From Pilaira anomala (lineage: Eukaryota > Mucoromycota > Mucoromycetes > Mucorales > Mucoraceae), in contig JAIXMQ010000024.1 in NCBI GenBank assembly GCA_025716855.1, positions 186,001 to 250,000 of the forward strand: a DNA stretch of 64,000 nt, given 5' to 3'. This document shows, one piece after another, positions 34,671 to 46,300 of this stretch. Numbering within the stretch: position 1 is the stretch's first letter; every line of letters begins with the position of its first letter. The position numbers and the translations under genes are program-made. The notes under the pieces were generated by a model. That model saw only the letters and a program-made list of their open reading frames with translations, was not told where the DNA came from and ran no database searches.

Positions 34671-35770
34671 TATATATGTAAAAAAGAAAAAAAAAAAAAA
34701 AAAAGAGTAAAAGGAAGAAGAAATGTAAAAATTAGACTTGAAGAAAGTAAGGTTTTTTTTAATAAATAACAGGATAAAAATAAAAGACGGATGTGGGTCC
34801 CGCTAAAGTATGACTATACCTTGTACGATTGAATATATATATATAAAGACTCCCCCCCCCCTCCTTCGAATATGTACACTCCCTCTTTCTCCCTTATATT
34901 TAACAAATAGATATAAATACATACATATATGGCTTAATAGATTTGATTCCATCAAATGATTATTTGGAATATGACGTATGATCTTCTCTCTCTCTCTCTT
35001 CACTTTATTGAGATCATGTTGTATTAAACTAATCCTGTAAAAAAAGCAAATGATGTGTGTCACCATTAGAATAAAATGGAGCGATCCTTATTCCGGATCC
35101 GAGTCAATTCTTCTCCATCTGATTGTATACTGCTAGGCCTCTTGTTTCAACTTTTTTTTTTTTTTTCATCAAGTTACTGTTTGATGATCAAGGCTACATG
35201 GAATTGCTATATATAAAATTGAAAGGCTGATGTCTACACGCTTATTACTGTAGAGAAATTTAAATTGAGTGATTGAAATATTTGAATGTTTGTGGGGGGT
35301 ATACTATATCCTCGCTGACACAAGATATATAAGATTTCCACACATAGATAAAAGCCCACGAAGTTCTTTTTTTTATTATGTTTGCAATCTATTGATTTAT
35401 AGCTTCAAAGCGCTATCAATTGACATAACATTATACTTTTCCAACATTGTGTGTGTTACTTTTTAGGCTTTTAAAAAACGCGTGCTGAAGAAGTTCCAAA
35501 TATGGAGCGCTTATGGATTTTACCATTTTTGTAAAAGAGAAGGTGCGAGAAATTTAAGCTCGTAATTAATTTTGATTGGATACACAGTCCAGAGTTTTTA
35601 TGTTTTTTTGAAGAATTATTACGAGTCCTTACGCAACTCTCGTTTTTTCGGCGGATAAGTTTCGGTGTTTCATTATTTTATTACGACTATATTTACAGAC
35701 CCTTTTTTCAGTCCTTTTTTCTTTTTTTTTTTTTTCGTTAATTTATAAAAAATTATAAACTTGAATTAAA
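34671..35770. other. Intergenic region between divergent SulP and MGST3 genes
   Basis: About 1.1 kb with A-runs near 34688-34704, a (CT)n tract near 34984-35000 and pyrimidine tracts immediately before the MGST3 ATG. It presumably holds both promoters. No gene or recognised factor site. Confidence 0.45.
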
Positions 35771-36378
35771 ATGGTCGCTCTTGTTATTCCCTCTGAATAT
35801 GGTTATGTAAGTATATAGATTGATTTAAAAAAAAAAAAATTGGCGAATTTGGTTATATTAAAACAAGTGTTTTTTCTTCTTCTCAAAAAAAATAGGTTCT
35901 CGGTGTTGCTGTTGCCAGTGCACTTTACGTTTTCAGTTTAGGTGCTAAGGTTGGTGGCGCTCGTAGAGCTGCTCAAGTCCCTTATCCTTACCGTAAGTAT
36001 AAAAGAGAATTAAAAAAAAAAAAGGGAGGGAATGATTGTATATTTACACAATTGTTTTTTTTTTTTGTAGTTTATGCTGAAAAGTCTGAAGCTGAAAAGG
36101 ACCCCAAGAAGAACGTTTTCAACTGTACTCAACGTGCTCACCAAAATACCCTTGAAATGCTTCCTGTTTACAACACCTTATTATTAGTTGGTGGTCTCAA
36201 ATACCCCGAGATTTCCGCTGCTGCAGGTGCTGTCTTCATGTTGGGTCGCGTTGCCTTCGTTAGTGGTTATACTACTGGTGACCCTGCTAAGCGTATGCGT
36301 GGTGCTTTCGGTTACCTTGGTCTTATTACCCTTCTCGGTACTTCTCTCACCACTGTTTATTCTCTTGTCAAGAACTAA
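35771..36378 (+). CDS. Microsomal glutathione S-transferase 3 (MAPEG family)
   Basis: Integral membrane MAPEG protein of the ER or outer mitochondrial membrane with glutathione transferase/peroxidase activity. Exons 35771-35806, 35896-35992 and 36071-36378 join in frame to about 146 aa. It has four hydrophobic spans and the family blocks YGYVLGVAVASALYVF, FNCTQRAHQNTLEMLPVYNT, GRVAFVSGYTTGDPAKRMRG and LGTSLTTVYSLV. The RAHQN-x-x-E block contributes the glutathione site. The strong C/T-rich leader and biased codons suggest good expression. Confidence 0.94.
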
Positions 36379-36997
36379 GAAAAAAGAAAATCACTCATTT
36401 GCACTCCTCTATTGTTATATATAAATAAATCATTAACGACTATTTGAAAAAAAAAAAAATACTTTCTGTGTATCACAAACTATCGTCGCGTTTTTTTTTT
36501 TTTTTTGATGTCTTAGTCATCAAAAAAATTGACACTTGTTTTAATGCAGACACTTATGTAGGCAGAGCTCCATTATTTTATACAAAGCAAATGTTTCACT
36601 TTTAATCCTTTTGTCTGTGTACAGTTGAATATCATTTTTCTTTGCTATTCAACTTGGTGATTGATATTTAACATAAAAAAAAAAATACTGAATCATCTGA
36701 TTGTTATTGATTACTTTAAGGACGCCACAAAAAAAACAGGGTTTTTAGTTTTTAGTTTCGTTATTTACTTTAAATACCGTCTTAATCCCTTGTTTATTAC
36801 ATTCGTTATCGAATAAGGGATTGTATCAAAAAATAAATGGTAAGACATAACATATTACAAATAAGTGATTCATATTGGTGTCTGATAGCTTCTTTCTATG
36901 ATATAATATAACAATTTATGAACAGGCTGGTAATGAAGAGAAATAAAAAAAAAAGGGTCGACTGCTTTCCCTTTGTTTTTTTTTTGTCTCTTTCGCT

Positions 36998-37096
36998 ATG
37001 TCAAACACAAGAAGATAGGCTTTGATTGAATCAGCCGCTTCTTTGGAAGCGCAGAAAACCATTTATAAAAATACACTGAAGAGAAAGACTAACCAA
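36998..37096 (+). pseudogene. Relic of exon 1 of the nuclease-like family gene found at 55857
   Basis: Reads MSNTRR-stop-ALIESAASLEAQKTIYKNTLKRK, matching exon 1 of the intact gene at 55857 (MVTTRRESALIESAASVEAQ). Similarity continues across the donor site into the intron (GTAAGTTTATA..GAAAC then T-run). An in-frame TAG at codon 7 and the absence of later exons show that it is dead. Confidence 0.7.
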
Positions 37097-38534
37097 TGAA
37101 GTAAGTTTATAACTATAAAACGAAACTTTTTTTTTTCTTTTACTATTCTCAATTGTATCTCTTATATGACTTCAACATATTAATGTGCGTACATATATTG
37201 TATTTCTTCGGATAAAAATACCCAGAGATAAAGTCTTCATCGCTCTTGTCATTGTTATCATCCTGTGTATATTGCAAAATGATCAATGCATTTTTACGTA
37301 ATATAAATAAAAAAAAGCTCAATTTATGCCAACATACAGTACCCGCGGTTTAAGGCCACAGAAGTCTTAAATAGAGCGGGTACGGTAATAGGTGTGTTAA
37401 TAGTTTTTGGTTTAAACTCTTTTTTGTAGAAACAAACAGCTGTAATGCATCAAAAGGAATAATTGTTGTTTTTTTAAACAAGGGTATAAAAACTCGAAGT
37501 GGTTCTCTTATAATGTACAGTAATAAGTGGATCACCACAACAGATGTGTTAAATGGCTTGAAAAAAATTAATATTATATTTCGAAAAACAAAATGAATGT
37601 ACTGAACCGAATATTGGGTAGTTTAGATCTCTACTTTTAGAGATACTATTATTTTATTAGTTCACTCCATCGATCGATTTAATAAGATCGAGGGAGTGAT
37701 TAACAGCAGCCAGCCAACAATACAAAAGGGAGGGCAGTATCAGTATAAGCAGTAGAAAGCATCATCATCATCATCAACAACACCAGTATAGTATAAGAAT
37801 AATTTTGCATATTTGCCGCCTAAGGAAACAGGTTTTTTTCCTCCCCTTTTCACCATGATTTCATTGTCTATAGCCCGCAATTCGACTTTGAGTCTTTTTT
37901 TTTTAAGAGAAAGATACAAAGGTCGAAAAAAAAAAAAAGATCATTTTTCTTCGTTTCAAAAAAATAAAAAAATTCACACGTGAGGGGAGAGGGGGGTTTT
38001 TTTTTCAGGAGAAAACATTATATTTCTTCTATATACTTCACTTTAAAAACAAGTGATCGGTTCACTCTCAATTTAGTATATACTGCTCAAAAACTGTATG
38101 GTATCATTTGAAAAAAAAAAAAAAAAAAAAAAAAAAGATTTGTTTTCGTATAATGTGATATGACAGGCTGTTGAAGCTATTGACTTGCAACAAGTGTAGT
38201 AATCAATATATAAGAGGCAGCTAATACATCATAAATACCACGTTATGACTCTGTAGTAGTACAATACACTCGGGGTGAAGGTAGTGATGACTAAACATTT
38301 TTATGGATGATAGTGCGACGTTTCTTATTTGTGCCTGCAACTTGAAGAAACCTGAATAAGTATTAATTACTATAGTTATTCCGTAGTCATGACAACGAAC
38401 TTAATGTGATTAGTTAAATTGATGGTCTTAAATGTGACTATGACATATTTATGATTTCAACAATGTAATTCAGGTCATGAGCTTTTTTAAATATGAATTA
38501 ACTGTTTTGAGGATACATCTTTAAATTCTTCCCG

Positions 38535-38536
<2 letters not shown>

Positions 38537-38565
<29 letters not shown>
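38537..38565. repeat. (GT)14 microsatellite
   Basis: Perfect dinucleotide run in intergenic DNA downstream of the glutaredoxin gene. Confidence 0.9.
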
Positions 38566-38736
38566 GCACAAAATAAACCAGTAAAGAACAGTCCAATCAT
38601 AAATTTAAGAAATGAGAAATTTTAAATCGAAAAAAGATTCGATAAATGATGACATTAAGATTCGTACTGCTGGCTCAGACTAATTTACAATAGATTCCAT
38701 TAATTTACACAAGTTTTATTTGTAAAGAAAACCATT

Positions 38737-39154
38737 TTAAGCTAAAAGCTTCTGGAGGGTACCATTGGAATCAGCAGCAATTAAGCTATCACAACCACCA
38801 AGGTGTTTACCGTTGATGAAGATATTAGGAACAGTACGTTGACCAGTCTTTTCATGAAGATAGTTTTGGATATCAGCACCATTTTCTTCATTATCGAGTT
38901 CAATAACGTAGAATTCGATATTTAATTTCTTTAAAAGAGCCTTTGCCTTGGAACAATAAGCTAATAAAATAAAATAAAAAAAAAAATTTAATCATGGTGA
39001 TTGTTATCACACGCGTTTACGATGAGGTTTACTTACGACAATAAGATTTAGAGAAGACAGCAACCTTGTTGTTGGCAATGATATCTTCGACGATTTGTTT
39101 AACTTGAGCCATTTGTGCTTCTGTAAGTTGTTTAGTTGATAAAGAGCAGCCCAT
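38737..39154 (-). CDS. Dithiol glutaredoxin, 113 aa
   Basis: Small glutathione-dependent thiol-disulfide oxidoreductase, probably cytosolic. Exons 39154-39037 and 38960-38737 join in frame. The intron splits the active site: VFSKSYC from exon 1 and the rest from exon 2 give C-P-Y-C. Other glutathione-binding marks are present: TVPNIFINGKHLGGCDSL. The N-terminus (MGCSLSTKQLTEAQ) begins M-G-C, compatible with N-myristoylation and palmitoylation and therefore membrane tethering; this is an inference. It is divergent from FZO1 (472 bp between ATGs). Confidence 0.95.
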
Positions 39155-39626
39155 TAAAAGAAAAAGGGAAAATGGGAATCGAAATCTTTTTTATATTTCG
39201 CTATTGTGTACGTCACCAAGCGTATTTCTTACAAATCCATTCGAGGTTAATCTATTCTCCGATGTAATTCTTTTTGTTTTTTTCAAAAGAAGGACCTGTT
39301 TAAAAAAAAAAAAAAACCCCCTCTTTTCAGTTACATGATAATGAAACATGATTTACATATAAAAAAAAAAAAGAAACCCCTTTCTTATTTTCTATTTAAT
39401 TGTGTCTTTTCACATTTTTTATTTTAAAAAAACACCTCGGCTTAAAACGCTTTAAACCAACGTGACTAGATTAATACAACCAATCGGGTTGAACTAATAT
39501 TTTTTCTTTTTGGTTACTAAAATAAAATGGTAAGATTTTTTATTTCCCCCCCAGTTCTTTCTCTCTCTTTTTTTTTTTTTTTGTTGTTGTTGCAAATAAA
39601 ATACAAAAAATAATAAAAAGGACATC
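39155..39626. promoter_or_regulatory. Bidirectional promoter region, glutaredoxin/FZO1
   Basis: The interval contains a CCAAT box at 39480-39484 (ACCAATCGGG), several A/T tracts and a C-run at 39546-39553. CCAAT boxes bind the HAP complex, which controls respiratory genes in fungi; its action on FZO1 here is inference. Confidence 0.4.
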
Positions 39627-42190
39627 ATGTCGCAATCACAGTTGTTTGGGACCTCATCACCAAAACGTATGTTGAGACGTAATTCAGCACCTAGTATTGA
39701 TGATTCAGCATATTTTAGTTCCAGCCATATTTCAGATAGTGGTAGTATCAGTAGTATGAATTCAGCAGCAACGACAACACCTATTACAACGATGTTTGGT
39801 CATCCTAGTGAAGGACCCTTGCCTTCACCAAGTAACTCAAGTACCAATGCAGCCCGTACTCATCAACATCGATTGAATGCAGCTCAAGAACAAAGAACGT
39901 ATCGAGATAGTTGTCAAAGATTAATTTCACATATTGGATCAGTGAGTGCACTTTGTCAAGATTTGAAACATGCCAATCAAGAAAAGTTTCCAATTTTCTA
40001 TCCATCTATTAATTCTAAACCAAGCATCAGTCGATCTCAAACATTGAATGTATTAGAGAATCAACATTTGAATATGATGAATTCAATGCGTCGTTCTTCT
40101 ACAACCACTGAAACCTTGGTTGTTAAGCAACAACAACAACAACAATTGGAACAACAAAGTAAAGAATTAAATATCCTTAACTTGGATTTAAAAGTAGGAC
40201 ATTCCAGTACAGATATTAGTACATTAGAATCCAAATCAATTGCTAAATTATTAAGTGAAAAATTGGAACAAAGTATTAAACATTTAACAAGATTACATGC
40301 TCGTGTAGCAGATACATCCTCTAAAGTATTAGTAACTGGAGATTTAAATTCAGGTAAATCTACCTTTGTCAATGCTTTATTGAAAAGAGAGATTTTACCA
40401 GCAGATCAACAACCTTGTACCAGTGTATTTTGTGAAGTATTAGATGCCATGTTAAATGATGGACTTGAACAAGTGCATGCGATTCCAATTGTTGAAAGTT
40501 ATAATCGATTGGATCCAAATACATATCATATTATTGAAATGCGTCACTTATACAAGGTGATTACAGAAGATTATGAGCATTATAAGATGTTGAAGATTTA
40601 TGCAAATGATGCAAGAACTACTCAAGAAAGTTTACTTCATAATGGTGTAGTTGATATTGCTTTAATTGATTCTCCTGGTTTAAATACTGATTCTGTAAAG
40701 ACAACGGCTGTATTTGCTCGTCAAGAAGAGATTGATGTTGTTGTGTTTGTTGTGAGTGCCGAAAATCACTTTACCCTTTCCGTAAGTTTAATTTGATATA
40801 TATATATATATATATTTTGATAAATACTTACCCTTTTTACACATATATATATCAGGGAAAAGAATTTTTATGGAATGCAGCTAATGAAAAGACTCATATT
40901 TTCATTGTGGTAAATCGATTTGATTCTATTCGAGATAAAGATCGTTGTAAGCGATTAATTCTTGAACAAATCCGACAACTTTCAGCCGCTACTTATGCAG
41001 ATGCAGATGACTTGGTTCATTTTGTCAGTGCGGGTAACGTGGACCTGGAACCAGGATCTCGTAAATTAGATGCCCCAGATTTCGCACGTCTTGAACAACG
41101 TCTTCGGGCCTTTGTATTAGAGAACCGTACGAAATCCAAATTATTACCAGCCAAGAACTATTTAGCCAATTTATTGATGGACATTAATATTTTATCTGAA
41201 ACAAATAGTAAGAAATCTTCAGATGCCTATGCCCAAGCTACGATGGAATTAGAAAAAGATTTACCTGCTTATGAACACTTGTTACGTGTACGTGATAAAG
41301 TATTGAAGCAAGTAGAGAAGGCAGCGGAAGTGACCGTGAGTAGTATCCAAACCAAAACGCAACAGAAATTAAATGAAGCAGTTGAACATATTGGTGATGC
41401 GATGAATTCAATTGAATACCCTGGTATTTTCCTGATTTGGCAATATGCACAAGATATTGCAGATTCTATGGTTCAAAAGTTGTTGACGGATGTACGTCAA
41501 GAAGAAATGAATGGACGTCAAGAGACTGCTATTTGTCTTGAACAGATGCATCGTATGGGTACGGAACATTTAGGTGGTTATCCTTTAACGGCCAATGTTG
41601 AAAAGATGTGTAGCAAGAATCGAGATCGTCGTGTTACTATTCAGGTGGAAGCAACTGATTTCTTTGATTTGGTGTTGGATGATAAGTTATCAGGTGTTGC
41701 ATTATCAGGTGGTGCAGCAGCGATGGTGGGTGGTCGTATGCTTGGGTTCAAAGATGCAGTGAGTAGTATGTGGAGTGTTTCAAATATCATGAGTGGACCT
41801 AATGTACGTAAATGGGTGATTCCAGTGATTGGGGTAGCAAGTGTTGGATTCCTTGTGTATGTTGTGAGTGATATGCGTAATGCTGTTGAACGTAAATTAG
41901 TAAAGAAATTTAAGAATGAAGTACGTGAAACAAAATATATTGAAGCACAAAGTGTTCGTATTGCTCGTGAATCTCGCAAGGTATTAAGAATTGAAGGTTG
42001 GGAAATTCAGACTCGTATTGAAAAGGCCATTGAACAAAAGGAACAGAAACGTCATGATACTGAAGCTGTGGCTCTTTCTTCAAAAGAAACGGCTGAATAC
42101 TTTGCAAACATGTATCAAAAGTCAAATGCTTTACTTGAAAAGGTTGAAATGGTCCAAACTGACCCACAACATCTTCTTAAAGAAGCTTAA
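39627..42190 (+). CDS. FZO1: Mitofusin (Fzo1-type outer-membrane GTPase), 829 aa
   Basis: Dynamin-related GTPase that fuses mitochondrial outer membranes. Exons 39627-40781 and 40856-42190 join in frame (385 + 445 codons). The N-terminal 170 residues are Ser/Thr/Gln-rich with a short polyGln. GTPase motifs are G1 TGDLNSGKSTFVNALL (about residue 240), the switch-region threonine in QQPCTSVFCE, G3 DSPG and G4 VVNRFD. Heptad-repeat regions flank a C-terminal membrane anchor (VRKWVIPVIGVASVGFLVYV), followed by a second coiled coil. Length is normal for fungal Fzo1. The intron lies within the GTPase domain, just after the DSPG region. Confidence 0.95.
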
Positions 42191-42564
42191 ACTTTGATTA
42201 TGTAAGCGCTCACTTTTCTTTCTCTCTTTTTTTTTTTTCTTTATTTCGCTCATTATTATTTTATATGCTTTTATCCCCCCTTCTTTCCCCCCCCCCCCCT
42301 TATTATATATTTATTCACAATAAAACAAAAAACAAAAACAAAAAAAAAAAAAATTCTGCTTTATTATTTCAACTTTATTAAATAAATTTAGTCTTGTATC
42401 ACACAAAGAAAAAAGTATGATTCATTAAACACAAATTCAGGGCAACTTTTTCTGCAGATAAACAAAAAAATATGATAGTTTTCTATACATACTAATGTAT
42501 ACATTATTTTATCAGAAATCTTCGATGTCACGCATATGAAATGTATCTATATAATACGTTTCTA

Positions 42565-42595
<31 letters not shown>

Positions 42596-43305
42596 AAGTC
42601 GTGCAGGTGAGAAAGAACTGAGTTTAGTGACAGTATCGTTTGATCTTCAGGGCGACTTTTGACATCATATTCTATCTATTCTGTATTCCCTTTGGTTTAG
42701 ATTTCAACAACTAGAATTTATTTCTTATCAATAAAAAAATAGTGATGTGGCTTTATGTGTATACTAGTTTGAATAATATAGGCTTAGCAATAATATTACT
42801 TTAAACTTTTTGTCATGGTTACCCGAAAAAGGAGCTTTAAAAGAGCAAAGAGAGAGAGAGAGAGTTGTCAAAATACATGGGAAGAGAGAGAGAGAGAGAG
42901 AAACAACAAATTGTAAAAGAAACTGCACAATATTCTATTTTTAGCTTACCACCTTGCTTTTTAATTCAATAAGACGTACCTTTTTTTTTTTGAAAGGTCA
43001 AGTTTACACGTGGGGGAAACCAAAAAGAATAAACTCAGCCTTTTTTTATTCAATAAAACTGTCATTAAAATCATTACACTCTTTTTCTTTTTTCTTTTTT
43101 TTTTTTTTTTCTTACTTTATTTCTGTGCGTGTGTGTCTGTGTGTGCGCGCGCTTTGTGTTTTTTTTTTATATTTTTTTGTGTATTTTTATTGTTACTGCT
43201 TCATCTCTCTTTTTCAACATCATCATCATCATCTCGTTTTTTATTTAAAAAAAGAAAAGAAAAAAAAAAAGACATTTTGAACGAAAATAATAATAAAAAT
43301 ATAGT

Positions 43306-43345
<40 letters not shown>

Positions 43346-43371
43346 GCAACAACAACAGCAACAAAAAAGAA
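42191..43371. other. Intergenic region between FZO1 and kinesin-3
   Basis: Simple-sequence rich: C-run at 42290, A27 near 42570, (AG)n at 42850-42900, T-runs and (CATCAT)n near 43218. The last 65 bp form a CAA-rich leader. No gene. Confidence 0.55.
43306..43363 (+). repeat. (CAA)n/(CAG) tract in the kinesin 5' leader
   Basis: About 18 AAC/CAA units with two CAG interruptions end 8 bp before the ATG at 43372. Unstructured CAA leaders favour ribosome scanning; that it has this role here is inference. Confidence 0.75.
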
Positions 43372-46300
43372 ATGAGTGGAAATAATATTAAGGTTGTCGT
43401 ACGTTGTAGACCTTTAAATTCTCGAGGTTAGATAGTTAAGAAATTTAATAACAATATTAATCAAACTAAAAGCTTTAAATAGAAAAGGCTCGAGGAGCAC
43501 CATGTTTGATTCGAATGGAAGGAAATAAAACGATTATCAGTAAACCAGTTACAGCAGGACAAAAAGTAGCGGAAGAATCAAAAGCATTTACTTTTGATCA
43601 ATCTTATTGGTCAGCAGATAAAGACGATGCGGAATTTGCAGATCAAGAAAGAGTCTATAATGATCTTGGAAGAGAGTTACTTGATCATGCATTTAATGGA
43701 TATAATTGTTGTATTTTTGCATGTAAGACAACAACAACAACAACTACATGTGTTCAATGTTTATTTATTTATTTATTTATTTATTTACTTACTTACATAA
43801 TTTAGATGGTCAGACAGGTTCAGGTAAATCTTATTCTATGATGGGTTATGGTGAAGACAAGGGTATTATTCCCAGAACATGTTATGAACTATTTGATCGA
43901 GTCAAGGAAAAAAAGACTTCTACACTGGATTTTCAAGTCGAAGTTTCTTATATCGAAATTTACAATGAAAAAGTTCGAGATCTTTTAAATCCTCAAAACA
44001 AGAGTAATTTAAAAGTAAGAGAACATCCTGTCTTGGGCCCTTACGTACAAGATCTTTCTCGATTAGCTGTAAATTCATTTGATGATATTGATCGTCTCTT
44101 TGATGAAGGAAATAAAGCAAGAACTGTAGCCGCAACAAACATGAATGAAACTTCTTCTCGTTCTCATGCTGTATTCACCATTTTCGTTACTCAAAAGATT
44201 TTAGATCCCGCCACTAAACTTTTTGCTGAAAAAGTAGCACGTATCAGTCTAGTCGATTTGGCTGGTAGTGAACGTGCTAATGGTACTGGTGCTACTGGTC
44301 TTCGTTTGAAAGAAGGTTCAAATATCAATAAATCTCTTACTACTTTAGGTAAAGTGATTGCAGGTCTTGCTGAAGCAGGAGCAGCAGCATCAACTGAACC
44401 TAAAAAGGGGTCAAAGAAACCAAAAGAAGTTCATGTTCCCTTTCGTGATTCTGTCTTGACTTGGTTATTAAAAGATTCTTTGGGTGGTAATTCAAAGACC
44501 TGTATGATTGCTGCTATTTCTCCTGCTGATTATGATGAAACGATTAGTACTTTAAGATATGCTGATCAAGCAAAGAAGATCAAGACAAAGGCTGTAGTTA
44601 ATGAAGATCCTAATGCAAAGGTCATGAGAGAATTAAAGGATGAAGTAGAAGCACTTCGACAAGCTTTAATGGTTTATGCACCTGAAGAAGTAGAAAAGAT
44701 TACTGCAATTGCTACTCGTCCTGTCAAATCTGCTACTGCTAATAATCCAAAGAAAGCATCACAAACACCTGTCAAACCCATAACAACAACAACAGCAACA
44801 AATAATAATAAAAAATCCTTACTTGTACCTACAACAAATCCTGTCAGTTCTAAATCAACTGTTGTCTTTACTGATGCATCAGGTAATACAACTCAATTAA
44901 CAAAAGAAGAAATGGTAGATCAACTTCAAATGACCGAAAAACTTTTGGGTGACTTGAATCAAACATGGGAAGAAAAATTAAATAATACAGAAAAGATTCA
45001 TATTGAACGTGAAACGACATTAAAGAATTTAGGTATTACTATTGAAAAGAATGCAGTAGGTCTTTATACACCTAAAGGAATTCCTTACTTGATCAATTTG
45101 AATGAAGATCCTCTCATGTCCGAGTGTTTAATGTATAACATTAAACCAGGTATTACTCATGTGGATCGTGGTATGGTATTAGAAGATGAACCAGGTCATA
45201 CCGATATTGAAAGAACGGATGGTAGTGGATCGATTCGTTTAAGTGGTACGAATATTAATGAAAATCATTGTTATTTTGAAAACACAAATGATGTTGTTAC
45301 ATTGTACCCTCGTCCTGATTGTACTACGATGGTGAATGGTATGCGTATCTCTGAACCTAAACGATTAAAGAGTGGTTATCGTATCATTTTAGGTGATCAT
45401 CATGTCTTTCGATTTAATAATCCAGGTGAAGCATTAAAAGAACGTGATACAACGCAACAAATGTTACAAGAAGTACAACAAGTAGATGAATCTTCTTCAG
45501 GTCCACCTTCTCCTATTTCATCAGAAAATAATCATGGTGGTCTTCTCTCACCTGGTATTGGTGGTTCAGAAGTGATGGATTGGAATTTTGCACGTCGTGA
45601 AGCCATGTTAAATACGTATATCAATGATTCAAATTTTGGAAACTTTACAAATGAAGATTTAGATAAATTATTTGATGATGTAGCTAAAGTACGAGTGATT
45701 CGTAAAAGACAATCTACCTCTTCTGATACACTTTCTCGTCGTACATCCTCTTCTTCCTCTGTACGTCGTAGTACTTATTCTACTACCGCCTCCTCCGTAT
45801 TTATGGATGATAGTATGGATGGCTATTATACAACGGACACCAGTACCGTTTCTTCTACCTCCTCCTCTTCTTTCTCTTCTCGTGGAGCCGATGACTTTAT
45901 CATGTTGGCAAAAGACGAACAAGAGATTCAAATGGAACATCATCGTCGTAAATACGCAGCCAAATTGCGTCGATTGTCACGTCGTATCTCCTATGCGGCC
46001 AACCAAAACCCACTTTCGTTTACGCCACGCGAAAAGTCACTTGGTTTAAAAGTGATTGATATCTGGAAAAGAAAACGCAATGTAGCCATGGCCAAATCGA
46101 TTTTAGCGAACGATATTCATGTAAGACAAGCGAATGAGATGGCATCTAAATTGAAGAAGCAAGTATTTTATCAGTTTGCCGTCGTGCATGATAATACGAC
46201 CGCCGTCTCCGTCTCTCATTGGGATCAACAACCTCAACAGCAACAAAAGAGTATTGATATTGATTTATTGAAAGCGGCTAAACCATGTATTGGTATTCAG

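Larger units (their letters stand above)
36379..38736. other. Intergenic region with a pseudogene relic and a (GT)n tract
   Basis: 2.4 kb without a complete gene. It contains the exon-1 relic at 36998-37096 (listed separately), A/T runs, a (CAT)n stretch near 37760-37775 and (GT)14 at 38537-38565. Confidence 0.5.

Noticed and set aside
40793..40855. Possible separate start for a second FZO1 ORF inside the intron
   Set aside because: The stretch is a TA-rich intron with good GT-AG ends; joining 40781 to 40856 gives one continuous mitofusin.
43010..43375. Phe-rich and Thr-rich frames before the kinesin
   Set aside because: Products of T-runs and the CAA tract, not proteins.
43748..43805. Upstream Met and hydrophobic leader before the kinesin P-loop exon
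   Set aside because: It is translation of the TTTA-repeat intron; the true motor start comes from exons at 43372 and 43483.
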